Shown piece after piece: positions 1-10,834 of a stretch of DNA of 64,000 nucleotides (position 1 is the stretch's first letter; the number at the start of each line of letters is the position of its first letter). This DNA comes from Castanea sativa (lineage: Eukaryota > Streptophyta > Magnoliopsida > Fagales > Fagaceae). Both the position numbers and the translations under genes were made by a program. The notes under the pieces were generated by a model. The model saw only the letters and a list, made by a program, of their open reading frames with translations, had not been told where the DNA came from and made no database searches. Location of the stretch: positions 30,848,088 to 30,912,087 of the forward strand of contig NC_134023.1 in the NCBI RefSeq assembly GCF_040712315.1, given 5' to 3'.

Positions 1-1500
1 GTTAGGCCTAACCACTTTGGTAAGAAGTTACTAAAGTATATATTTATGAAATTGGATTTCATAAATATATGATAAATAACTTAAAGGATTAAACCAAGTA
101 CTCAAGGACAAGATGTTGTAATTTACAAAGTAACAGTCTACATTCATGACTTTGTGTTACTACGAATATTTTATGAAGGGGTTGCATGTACAATAAAGTC
201 TTGGGATATAATTTATAAATAAGGCCTAGAGTGCAATTATATTTATATAGTGGTATTAAATATAGTTAATGGTAACTTTAGACTTGTTAAGAGTTGACAA
301 AAAAGCCCAAGACCCATTGGAGCTAGTGTCTTATTGGTTCATTTTTGTCCCACTCCAAGCCACACACTTAAGCCTAATTGGAAAGGCCCAAAAGGCCAAC
401 CTATTAGATAATCAGTTAGATACAAAGGGAGAAATATACAGAATTTTCTATAAAGAATTGTAAAAACACTATTGCGAAGTGGTGTAAGAAGTATTAGACA
501 CTTTGACATTCTCCCTTTGGAACTGATTGAGAGACCACACATCTTGGGTGTTAGTGGAATTGGAGTGAAGATTGAAAGTCTTCCCAAGTGCTTCTGATCT
601 TCGGTTTTAAAATTCACCGCTCCAAGGTACACTCTCTTATTCTCAAATTTTGAAACTTATATAGTACATGTTAACTTTTATGAATGAAGTAGATCCGTTA
701 TTTTTCCACTGCGTACATGTATATTTCCATCAATAAGTTTAATGGGTTTGGTTATTCCGAGTATTAGGCCTAACAACTTTAGTAAGGAGTTACTAAAATA
801 TATATTTATGAGATTGAATTTCGTAAATATATGATGAATAACTTAAAGGATTAAACCGGGTACTCAAGAATTATGATATAGTAATTTATAAAGTGACAGT
901 CTACATTCATGACTTTGTGTTACTACAAATATTTTATGAAGGGGTTGCATGTACAATAAAGTCTTGGGATATAATTTATAAATAAGGCCTAGGATGCAAC
1001 TATATTTATATAGTGGTATTAAATATAGTTAATAGTAACTTTGGACTTGTCAAGATTTGACAGAAAAGCCCAAGGCCCATTGGAGCTAGTGTCTTATTGG
1101 TCCCTTTTGGTCCCACTCCAAGCCACACACTAGAGCCCAATTGAAAAGGTCCAAAAGGCTAGTCCAATTAGATAATCAGTTATAAGGAGAGAAACATACA
1201 GAATTTTTGTATGAACATGAAATGGTGTGTATGTGAGTGTGAGACACTTTATTATTCTCCTATTGGAAACTGAATGAGCAACAACACTTCTTGGGCGTAA
1301 AGTGGAACTGGAGTGAAGATTAAAAGTGTCCCCAAGTACTTCTAATCCTTTGTTTTGAATTTCATCGCACCAAGGTACGCTCTCTTATTCTTGAATTCTG
1401 AAATTTACATAGTACATGTTACAATTGCGAATGAAGTAGATTCATTAATTTTTAGCTGCATATGTTTTTGTATGCGATACAAATATGTATTTTTCCATCA
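1..1500 (+). repeat. Left copia LTR: two tandem copies of a 768-bp unit
   Basis: Positions 733-1500 repeat 1-732 almost throughout; shared landmarks include the AGGCCTAAC start, the direct run ACAATAAAGTCTTGGGATAT and the CCATCA end. A third copy is 7299-8067 in the right LTR. A short leader (ATAAGTTTAATG...) opens the unit at 733 and at 7299, so the unit is about 768 bp. The first copy is cut by the window edge. The inference is that the LTR gained an internal tandem unit; the alternative is an adjacent older solo LTR. Confidence 0.75.
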
Positions 1501-1502
1501 CA

Positions 1503-1514
1503 TGGTATTAGAGC
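1503..1514 (+). other. Primer binding site of the copia element
   Basis: TGGTATTAGAGC lies two bases after the LTR end. It differs by one base from the usual TGGTATCAGAGC site for initiator methionine tRNA, the standard primer of plant copia elements. It fixes the left LTR end at 1500. Confidence 0.85.
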
Positions 1515-1837
1515 GGTCTTCAATTCAAATCTGTATAACATGTTTTGTGAGTTTTGGAATTAGAGATAATAGTTTCATGATGTTCTAAGATTATATATGT
1601 ATTTAATTTTCTGCATGGTTGTTGAAACTATGGTTTGATAAAAACTGATATTAATGTTATGGTGTTGTTTAAATTTGAATTTAAGTATGTTAAATTGATC
1701 TTTTAGGCTATAGCATCAATGGAATTCAGTTTTGATATCAAATCCCATCTATTATGTTCATATGGTGGTTGTTTGTTCATGGAAAACCTTTGAAAACTGT
1801 CTAGGTTTTCCTTTTAAAAACTAAAAACAAGGGTTTT

Positions 1838-2010
1838 TCGCGGGTAAGCTTTACTTGCAAAATAGTCGCGAGATAGTCATGAAAGCTTCTATTGGAATTT
1901 TGTGTTTTCATAAAATTTTTCTTGGGTAAGCTTTACTCGCAAAATAGTCACGAGACAGTCACGAAAGTTTCTGTCTGATTTTTGTGTTTTCATTTTTTTG
2001 CCTTAACTCA
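1838..2010 (+). repeat. Direct repeat in the copia leader, period about 82 bp
   Basis: The block GGGTAAGCTTTACT.GCAAAATAGTC begins at 1842 and again at 1924, each followed by a related stretch ending in TTTTGTGTTTTCAT. It lies between the primer site and gag, in untranslated leader. Function unknown. Confidence 0.7.
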
Positions 2011-2709
2011 TTTTCGCAAGACGAGTTTAGTAGCGAGATTCTCACGAAAATTCCATTAAAGGGAATTCTGAACTTTCTCTAAGTGTTTTCAAATGTATAA
2101 AGTTGAAGGTTGTGCGTGATTAGATTACACATGTTTACAAATTAAAAAACCTTTAATTCAAAACATCTAGTGGGAGAGAGATACAAGGATTGGATCTCAC
2201 GGACTCCATTGACGGTTTATAGTAGTATGATTAAGGACCTCGCCTTGGCGTATATGCCTTGCTCCCTTTGGAGGGTGTTTACTTCATGGAACTACAGATT
2301 AAACTTCTTAATGATGGATGATATGTGTTTTTACATTAAGAACAACCACGCCACCGTGGAGTTACTTAATGACTCACATAAAATTCAGTCAATGGTGTAC
2401 ATTAGACTAAGTTTAATGTTAACCTCCCTTCAAAGCTATGTCATTATTACTTAGAGGCTAAAGTAAATACGGCATGTTATTAGTATTTGATAAGAGTTAT
2501 CATGATAGCACTAATAATGAGAATAGTTCTCAATCAATCATAGTGTTTATAATTTACTTGCTTCCAAGGAATTTTGAACATAGGATTGGATTGTTGTTGC
2601 ATATATTATATTATGATTTTATTAAAGTTCCATACTATATGTTTATATGCTAAAGTGATAATATCCAGTTTACTTATTATATTCAAGTTTATTGTTTTCA
2701 AATTTGATC

Positions 2710-3570
2710 ATGGCATCATTTAGCCCACTTGTTACTATTCTTAATCAAAACAAACTAACCGGATCCAACTATGTTGACTGAAAAAGAAATTTGTACATTA
2801 TTCTTACAACTGAAGAGCACAAATATGTGCTTACTCAACCATGTCCTAGCTTTCCTTCATTAGATGCTCCTTCTGAGGAAAAATTGCGATATGATTGTTG
2901 GCAGAAATCTAATGAGATGGCCAAGTACTACATCCTAGCATCTATCTCAAATGTTCTACAACATTAAATGCATAATGTAGAACTAGTTTCGGACATAATG
3001 CTAAGTCTGAAGGAGATGTTTGGTGAGTAAGGCCGTTTTACAAGGCAAAAAACTATAAGGCAAATTTATAAGACCAAAATGGCTGAAGGTATTTCAGTGA
3101 GGGAGCATTGTCTTACAATGATCTATAATCTGAATACATTGGAGGTTTTAGGAGCTGATATTGATGAAGAATCCCAAGTGAATTTGATACTCCAGTCATT
3201 ACCAGAATCATTCAAGGAATTCAGACTTAATTATAATATGAACAAAAAGATTTATTCATTTTCTGAATTAATGAATGAATTGGTAGCGGCGGAATGTATC
3301 CTTGGTACTTCTAGTGTTGAAGCCAATATGGGTGAAGCTTCTACTTCTCAACCTAAGTCGAAAGACAATGGTAAAAAGAAGAAGAAGAAGAAGAAGAACT
3401 TCACTAAGCAAGATGGTAAACAAATTGCCTTAGGAGTTGGCAACAAAGCAAAGAAAGCCAAAGAAAAATGTTTCCATTGTGGTGAGAAAGGACATTGGAA
3501 GAGGAATTGTCCAATTTTCAAAACTGCCAAGAATAAGGATATGAAAAGTACATTCTTTCTTGAAATATGT
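2710..3570 (+). pseudogene. Copia gag with CCHC zinc knuckle, broken
   Basis: The frame opens with ATG at 2710 and encodes the nucleocapsid-type Gag that packages element RNA. A TGA at 2779 replaces what is normally a Trp codon of the N-terminal motif (inferred from the family), and a TAA lies near 2966; after that the frame runs open from 3079. A long Lys run is followed by the zinc knuckle CFHCGEKGHWKRNC at 3469-3510, all four ligands present. The later frame continues into protease. Confidence 0.85.
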
Positions 3571-4123
3571 TTGGTACAGAATCCCACGGATTCTTGGTGT
3601 GTGGGTTCAAGTTGTACTAATCATCTCTGTATTTCCTTGCAAGGGTTCCAAGAGACTAGAAAACTGAATGAAGGAGAACTATTTCTTACTTTAGCTGATG
3701 GGAGCAGGATTCTGGTTGTAGCTGTTGAAGTGTTTAATTTATGCTTTAAGTCTAGAGTTTTAATATTGGAAGACTGTTTGTATGTACCTAATGTTCGTAG
3801 GAATTTAATTTCTGCAACTTATTTCGGTAAACATAGATATTGTGTTATCCTGAAAGACAATGTTGTAATAAAGAATGATAAAATGTTTATCTGTTCTGGC
3901 AATATTGTAAATGGTCTTATATAATTCTAAATCAGATAGTAGCTCTCATGTAAAATCATTAAAGAGAAAGTTTCATTCTACAAGTGATGCATATCTTTGG
4001 CACTTACGTTTGGGTCATATTAATTCAAATAGGATTCAAAGACTAATCAAAGATGGACTTTTACAACCCATGGAAGATAAAATGACCAAACAACCTTTTA
4101 ATGCAAAAGGTAGAAGAGCCTAA
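3571..4123 (+). pseudogene. Copia protease and GAG-pre-integrase region, broken
   Basis: The protease that cuts the polyprotein should have Asp-Ser/Thr-Gly at its active site. Here the site near 3596-3620 reads WCVGSSCTNH, so the catalytic Asp is replaced by Gly. The downstream Leu-Tyr-Val-Pro segment is recognisable. A stop at 3922-3924 with a frame change separates it from the GAG-pre-integrase motif HLRLGH near 3999. A further TAA follows at about 4121. Confidence 0.8.
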
Positions 4124-4830
4124 AAGTTGCTTGAATTAGTTCATACAAATGTATGTGGTCCTATGTCAACCCAAGCAAAATGAGGTTATGAGTACTTCAC
4201 CACTTTTACAGATGATTACTCAAGATATGGTTATGTGTACCTAATGAGACGGAAGTCCGAAGCCTTTGAAAAGTTCAAAGAGTTTATGGCTGAAGTTAAG
4301 AATCAATTAGGTAAATGCATAAAGGTCATTCGATCTAATCAAGGTAGTGAATACCTTTTTGGGGATTTCAAGGATTACCTAATTTAGAATGAGATTGTAT
4401 CTCAATTGACTGCACCTAGAACTCTTCAACAAAATGGTGTAGCGGAGAGAATGAATATGACTCTTTTGGAAATGGTTAGGTCCATGATGAGTTAGTCAAC
4501 TTTACCAATTTCTTTTTGAGGGTATGCCTTAGATATAGCAATACAACTTTTAAATTTAGTTCCATCAAAATTTGTTCCCAAAACACCCATGAAATTGTGG
4601 AGTGGGCGTAAGCCTAGTATGAGATATCTCCATATTTGGGGTTGCTTAGCACATGTGCTAAAAGAGAAGCTTGATAAGTTGGAACCAAAATCAAAAGTAT
4701 GTTTGCTTGTGGTTATCCAAAAGAATCTAAGGGTTATTTATTCTATATTCGAAATGATAACAAAGTTTTTGTTAGTACAAATGCTAAATTTTTGGAAAAT
4801 GACTATATGAATAACTTTACTCATAGAAGT
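4124..4830 (+). pseudogene. Copia integrase core, broken
   Basis: The integrase joins element DNA to the genome through a D-D-E triad. The first Asp is present in FTDDYSR (near 4208). The second, normally in a SD.GGEY motif, reads SNQGSEY, so Asp is Asn. The Glu is present in QQNGVAERMN. At least four stop codons interrupt the frame (for example near 4181, 4384 and 4495), with a frame change around 4700. Confidence 0.82.
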
Positions 4831-5059
4831 AGAGTTGTATTGGCTGAAATGAATAAATTTGTAAGTGAACAACCAATGAATGAAACTAGGGATAATATGG
4901 CTGTATTAGATACACCACAAGATGCTACTCATGAGATGTCTAGTACACAAGTGCCACGTCGTAGTGGGAGGAATGTAAGGCAACCTATACGATTTATAGG
5001 TCTGGGAGAAACTTTTGAAGCTATCTCAGAAGAGGCCGAAACTGATCCTTACACTTATG

Positions 5060-6620
5060 ATGAAGCAATGAATGATATAGATGCACATCATTGGGTCCAA
5101 GCTATGAAATCTGAATTGGATTCTATGTATTCCAATCATGTTCGGGATCTAGTAAAGGCGCCTAACAGCATTAAACATGTTGGTTGCAAATGGGTTTACA
5201 AGAGAAAGAGAGGGATAGATTGTAAGGTTGAAATCTTTAAAGTAAGGCTAGTGGCGAAAGGGTATACACAAAAAGAATGTATAATTTATGAAGAAACCTT
5301 TTTCACTAGTAGCAATGCCTAAATCTATCAGAATTCTCTTATCCATTGCTGCTCATTATGATTATGAGATTTGCCAAATGGATGTCAAGACTGCATTTCT
5401 CAATGGCAATCTTGAAGAGGAAATCTATATGATGCAACTGGAAGGTTTCATAGCAAAGAAATAAGAGCATATGGAATGCAAGTTGAAAAGGTCCATTTAT
5501 GGGTTTAAGCAAGCATCTAGGTCATGGAACATTAGATTTGATCAAGCAATCAAGTTATTTGGTTTTGAACAAAATCTAGATGAACTATATGTGTACAAAA
5601 GACATCAAGGTAAAGTAGTAATGTTCCTAGTGCTTTATGTTGATGATATTCTACTCATTGGAAATGATGTAGGGGTAATGTCATCAGTAAAGGTTTGGTT
5701 GTTAAGCCAATTTGATATAAAGGACTGAGGTGAGGCTAACTTTATTCTAGAGATCAAGTTTTGGCGAGATCGCAAGAATAAGATATTAGGCTTATCACAA
5801 GCTGGATATATAGATAAGGTTTTAGAACGGTTTAGCATGCAAAACTCCAAAAAAGGATTACTTCCTTTTAAACATGGAGTCCCTCTGTCTGATAACCAAA
5901 GACCTAAGACTCAAGAAGAAGAAAATATAATAAAACAAGTTCCTTATACTTCAGCAGTAGGAAGTCTCATGTATGTCATGTTTTGTACTAAACCAGATAT
6001 CTATTATTCAATAGGCATGGTCAGCCGATATCAATCAAATCCAGGACCAAAACATTGGCAAGTTGTAAAGCATATTCTCAAGTATCTACGGAGAATGAGA
6101 AATTATATGCTTGTTTACCATAGTGAGGATTTGATTCCCATTGGCTATACAGATTTAGATTTTCAATCAAACCTTGATTTCAGAAAATCCACTTCAAGTT
6201 ATGTGTTCACCTTAGGAGGTGGAGTCATAAGTTGGAGTAGTGTTAAGCAATCTTGTATTGCAGACTCTACCATGGAAGCTGAATATGTTGCTGCTTGTGA
6301 AGCGGCAAAGGAAGCTGTTTGGCTCAAGAAATTCCTTTTTGATCTTGGTGTTGTTAGAATGGATCAAGTTCCCATCACATTTTTTTGCGACAATAGTGGA
6401 GCGGTTGCACAATCCAAAAATTCAAGAAATCACAAGAAAAGAAAGCACATTGAGAGAAAGTATCACATCATTTGAGACATTGTTGCTCGTGGAGATGTAG
6501 TAGTAACAAAGATTGAAAGTGCAAATAATCTAGTAAATCCCTTTATCAAAACCTTGCCTCAAAGGACTTTCGAGTCACATTTGGAGGGAATGAGAATTAG
6601 ATTAGTGCACAATAGTGTTT
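5060..6620 (+). pseudogene. Copia reverse transcriptase and RNase H, broken
   Basis: The reverse transcriptase starts with the WVQAMKSELDS-type motif (5095), then GCKWVYK and RLVAKGYTQ. It changes frame near 5310, continues through QMDVKTAFLNG (5377), and reaches the catalytic YVDD at 5636-5647. Stops occur at about 5462 and 5726. RNase H follows, with the copia landmarks KPDIYYSIG, STMEAEYVAACEA (6268) and a HIERKYH motif before a TGA near 6473. The last residues run to a TAG near 6620, just before the polypurine tract. Catalytic residues survive, but the frame does not. Confidence 0.88.
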
Positions 6621-6621
6621 A

Positions 6622-6636
6622 GGGCAAGTGGGATTT
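6622..6636 (+). other. Polypurine tract of the copia element
   Basis: GGGCAAGTGGGATTT stands directly before TGTTAGG. The AAGTGGGA core is the common plus-strand primer of plant copia elements and marks the start of the right LTR at 6637. Confidence 0.75.
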
Positions 6637-8067
6637 TGTTAGGATTAATGCCCTTAAGTCCTATTGTATGATGCTATGTATGATACTATGTATGATATTA
6701 TGTATGACATTATGTATGACATTATGTATGACTTAATATTATGATTAATAAAGTTATTTTTATTATAATCTAAAATAATGGTAACATGAATATTGGACAT
6801 TATCATATAGTCCATGAGATGCATAGTATGTGATTTATGTGAAAAGTCACAGAAGATATAAATCACAAATTCTTTGTAAACTCAGAATTGTAGTTCGTAG
6901 TTGGTGATGAAATGGGGCATTTCATCTATGAAAACTATAACATATCAACTAAGATGATTTGTCTTAATCATGAAAGTGGAGACTTCTAGTTGGTTTGTTG
7001 ATATGTTTTAAGAATTAAGAGATATTGAACTGGACCACTGTGAAATTTATTATTCTCCTAACGACTATCAAATGAAAAATAAATCTCATGACTTCTATTT
7101 ATATAAACTCTTAATCCTGAAAGGATAATGGATCTGATCATGAAATGTAGGTTGCTTTGATATATCAGAAGTGAGATCTAAAGTAACGGTTAAAACCTCA
7201 GTATGTTGGATAGCCACATTTAATGTTGATGGAACATATATTCTCAAGATGAAATTCATAGTCTCTTAACGAAGATAAAAAAAAAATATTCACTTGAGAT
7301 AAGTTTAATGAGTTTGGTTATTCCGAGTGTTGGGCCTAACCACCTTAATAAAGAGTTACTGAAGTATATATTTATGAAATTGGATTTTATAAATATATGA
7401 TGAATAACTTAAAGGATTAAACCAGGTACTCAAGGACTAAGATGTAGTAATTTACAAAGTGGCACTCTACATTTATGACTTTGTATTACTACGAATATTT
7501 TATGAAAAGGTTGCATGTACAATAAAGTCTTGGGATATAATTTATAAATAAGGCCTAGAGTGCAACTATATTTATATAGTAGTATTAAATATAATTAATG
7601 GTAACTTTGAACTTGTCAAGAGTTGACGGAAAAGCCCAAGGCCCATTAGAGCTAGTGTCTTATTGGTCCATTTCGGTCCCATTCCAAGCCACACACTAAA
7701 ACTCAATTGGATAGGGCCAAAAGGCTAGCCCAATTAAATAATCAGTTATAAGGAGAGAAATATACAAAATTTTTGTATGAACATGAAATGGTGTGTATGT
7801 GAGTGTGAGACACTCTATTATTCTCCTATTGGAAACTGAATGAGAGACCACACTTCTTGGGTGTAAAGTGGAATTGGAGTGAAGATTAAAAATGTCCCCA
7901 AGTACTTCTAATCCTTTGTTTTGAGTTTCACCACACCAAGATACGCTCTCTTATTCTTGAATTCTGAAATTTACGTAGTACATATTATCAATTGTGAATG
8001 AAGTTGATCCGTTAATTTTTCACTACATATGTTTTTGTATACGATACAAACATGTATTTTTCCATCA
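6637..8067 (+). repeat. Right LTR of the copia element (1,431 bp)
   Basis: It opens TGTTAGGATT after the polypurine tract and closes CCATCA. The first 662 bp (6637-7298) has no partner in the window; its left-LTR partner would lie upstream of position 1. The last 769 bp matches the left-side units. Confidence 0.75.
6662..6733 (+). repeat. 12-bp minisatellite, six units
   Basis: Six units of the form TTATGTATGACA with small changes lie 25 bp inside the right LTR. The array probably grew by slippage. Confidence 0.85.
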
Positions 8068-8589
8068 GTAAATGGGTAAGTCCTACTCAAGTGGTGCCTA
8101 AAAAATCTAGAATAATTGTGGTAAAAAATGAGAATAATGATTTTATTCCAACTCATGTCACCATAGGTTAGAGCATGTGTATTGATTATAGAAAATTAAA
8201 TGCAGTCACTAGGAAAGATCACTTCTTGGGTGTAAAGTGGAATTGGAGTGAAGATTAAAAATGTCCCCAAGTACTTCTAATCCTTTGTTTTGAGTTTCAC
8301 CGCACCAAGGTAGGCTCTCTTATTCTTGAATTCTGAAATTTACGTAGTACATATTATCAATTGTGAATGAAGTTGATCCGTTAATTTTTCGCTACATATG
8401 TTTTTGTATATGATACAAACATGTATTTTTCCATCAGTAAATGGGTAAGTCCTACTCAAGTGGTGCCTAAAAAATCTAGAATAATTGTGGTAAAAAAGGA
8501 GAATAATGATTTTATTCCAACTCATGTCACCATAGGTTAGAGCACGTGTATTGATTATAGAAAATTAAATGCAGTCACTAGGAAAGATC
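7852..8589 (+). repeat. 369-bp tandem duplication across the copia/gypsy junction
   Basis: Bases 7852-8220 recur at 8221-8589 with only a few changes. Each copy contains the LTR tail up to CCATCA (8067 and 8436) followed by the same stretch of gypsy reverse transcriptase. The outer ends share CACTTC, suggesting a microhomology-mediated event after the copia insertion. Confidence 0.93.
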
Positions 8590-9640
8590 ACTTCCCTTTA
8601 CCTTTTTTGGATCAAGTTTTAGAGAGAGTAACGGGTCATGAGTACTATTGCTTTTTAGATGGGTATTCTGGGTACTATCAAATTGAAATTGCACTTGAAA
8701 ATTAAGAGAAAACCACATTTACAGGTCCTTTTGGTGCTTTAGCATTTAAGAGGATGTCATTTGGTTTATGTAATGCACCTACCCCTTTTCAAAGATGCAT
8801 CTTAAGTATTTTTAGTGACATGGTAGAGCATTATATAGAAGTGTTCATGGATGATTTTTTTGTGTTTGGTGACTCTTTTGATGAATGTGTTTCTAATTTG
8901 CAAAAAGTCTTAACTAGGTGTGAAGAAAATAATTTACTATTAAATTGCGAAAAGAAAGTGTCATTTCATGGTCACAAAAGGGATTGTATTAGGCCACATG
9001 GTTTCTTCAAAAAGCATAGAGGTGGATAAAGCAAAAATTGAGTTGATTGCTAATTTTCCTACACATAAGACTGTTAAAGATGTGAGATCATTCCTAAGAC
9101 ATGCTGGATTTTATAGGAGATTCATAAAAGACTTAAGTTTCATATCTGGACCTATGTGTAACCCCCTTATAAAATGACACTCCCTTTGAATGGACCTAAG
9201 CTTGCTATAAGCTAACCACTGCACCTATCAGGCAACCACCAAGTTGGACTTTACCTTTTGAAATTATATGTGATGCAAGTGATTATGCGATTGGAGCTGT
9301 TTTAGGGCAAAGAAAGGATAAAAAATCTCATGCAATTTATTATGCAAGTAAGACTTTGAATAAAGCTCAAATGAATTATTTTACAACTGAAAAAGAGTTA
9401 CTTGCTGTGGTATTTGCCTTAGATAAATTATGTTCATATTTTTGGCTCTCTTGTTGTTGTTTTCACCAATCATGCAGTTTTAAAATATCTTCTTTCAAAG
9501 AAGGATGCAAAGCCAAGGTTGATTAGATGGATTCTTCTACTAAAAGAATTTAATATCAACATCAAAGATAAAAAGAGAGTAGAATATGTGGTGGCAGACC
9601 ATCTATCGCGCCTCACTTTTAATGAATCTATGGATGCATT
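8437..9640 (+). pseudogene. Ty3/gypsy reverse transcriptase and RNase H, broken
   Basis: The region encodes the polymerase of a gypsy element of the Athila/Tat type. Visible motifs in order are KWVSPTQVVPKK, CIDYRKLNAVTRKDHFPLPF (just after a TAG near 8540), YQIEIA, the MSFGLCNAPTPFQR block (8754), and the catalytic box FMDD at 8844-8855 (usually YMDD). RNase H begins with CDASDYAIGAVLGQ (9270) and TEKELLAVV. Shifts occur near 9000, 9175 and 9450. The 5' part of this gypsy copy lies left of the copia insertion, outside the window. Confidence 0.9.
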
Positions 9641-10834
9641 GCCCAGTAGGGATTCATTCCCTGATGAACAATTGTTTTCCATCGCTACTTTGCCTTGGTA
9701 TGCTGATATTGTCAATTTTCTTGTCACTGGCCAAACACCATCTCACTGGAGTGCTCAAGATAAGAAATGCTTCATGGTTTAGGTACGTGATTTTTTCTAT
9801 AATGATCCTTATTTATTTAAGTACTGTCCAGATCAAATCATTAGGAGATGTGTCCCTGATAATGAAATATATAGTGTCATCTCCTTTTGTCATAATGAAG
9901 CTTGTGGAGGCCATTTTTCTTCAAGGAAAACCGTTGCAAAGATTTTGCAATGTGGTTTTTATTAGCCTAATATTTTTAAAGACACTCATCATTTTTGCAA
10001 ATCTTGTGAGTCTTGTCAAAATTTGGGAGGAATAACTCGTACAAATATGATGCCTTTAAACCCAATTTTAGTTATTCAGATTTTTGATTGGTGGGGGATA
10101 GATTTCATGAGTCTGTTCCCTCCTTCTTTTGGATAACTTTACATTCTAGTGACTGTAGATTATGTTTCAAAATGGGTTGAGGCTATTCCTTGAAAAAAGA
10201 ATGATCACAAAATTGTTTTGAAATTCTTAAAGAAAAATGTTTTGTCAAGGTTTGGAAAAGAGGGTTAACCTAAATCATAACGATTGGTCTTAAAGGTTGA
10301 ATGATGCACTTTGGGCTTACCGCACTGCCTATAAAAATATTCTCGGTATGTCTCCCTATAGACTTGTTTATGATAAAGCTTGTCACTTGCCTGTGAAATT
10401 GAAACATAAATCATATTGGACAATAAAGATGTTTAAATTTAACTTAGACTAGGCTAGTTCATTGAGAAAATTGCAATTGAATGAGTTGGAAGATATTCAG
10501 CATGATACATATGAGAATTCTAGGATTTGTAAAGAAAGAATGAAGGTTTTTCATGACAAACAAATTTTAAGGAAATTTTTTGAACTATCTTAAAAAGTTC
10601 TTTTGTATAATTCTAGGTTACATTTGTTCCCCGGAAAATTGAGATCTAGATAGACTGTACCTTTCATTGTTAAAATTGTTTTCTCCCATAGTGCCATAGA
10701 AATTGAAAATCTTAAGAATGGTAACGTATTTAAGGTGAATAGACAACGTCTTAAGCCATTTCTTGAGAATTTTTCACAAGAAGAGGAATCTATTAATTTT
10801 GAGGATCCCATTTATCAAGACTTGCCAAGCAATT
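9641..10834 (+). pseudogene. Ty3/gypsy integrase, core deleted
   Basis: The zinc-binding part is recognisable (H...CKSCESCQ, about 9885-10025), then the first catalytic Asp in GIDFMS (10098). The frame then jumps at about 10260-10305 to NDALWAYRTAY and MSPYRLVYDK. The stretch that should hold the second Asp and the Glu of the D-D-E triad is missing. The C-terminal part, with the VNRQRLKPF motif (10737), runs to a TAG at 10832-10834. Several stops are scattered through it. Confidence 0.85.

Larger units (their letters stand above)
1..8067 (+). mobile_element. Ty1/copia LTR retrotransposon, decayed, left end outside window
   Basis: The protein order is gag, protease, integrase, reverse transcriptase, RNase H, which defines the copia superfamily. 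A methionine-tRNA type primer site follows the left LTR at 1503, and a purine-rich tract precedes the right LTR at 6637. The right LTR runs 6637-8067 and starts TGTTAG and ends CCATCA. The left LTR ends at 1500 with the same CCATCA, but its start lies before the window. Every open frame is broken by stops or shifts, so the copy is dead. The right flank is Ty3/gypsy reverse transcriptase, so this element landed inside an older gypsy copy. The target duplication cannot be tested because the left flank is missing. Confidence 0.88.

Noticed and set aside
6662..6733. 12-bp repeats as a CRISPR-like array
   Set aside because: Units are contiguous with no spacers and lie in an LTR; simple slippage explains them.
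7327..8067. TGTTGGGCC at 7327 as the start of the right copia LTR
   Set aside because: No purine tract stands before it, whereas TGTTAGG at 6637 follows a classic polypurine tract; the unit also begins earlier, at 7299.
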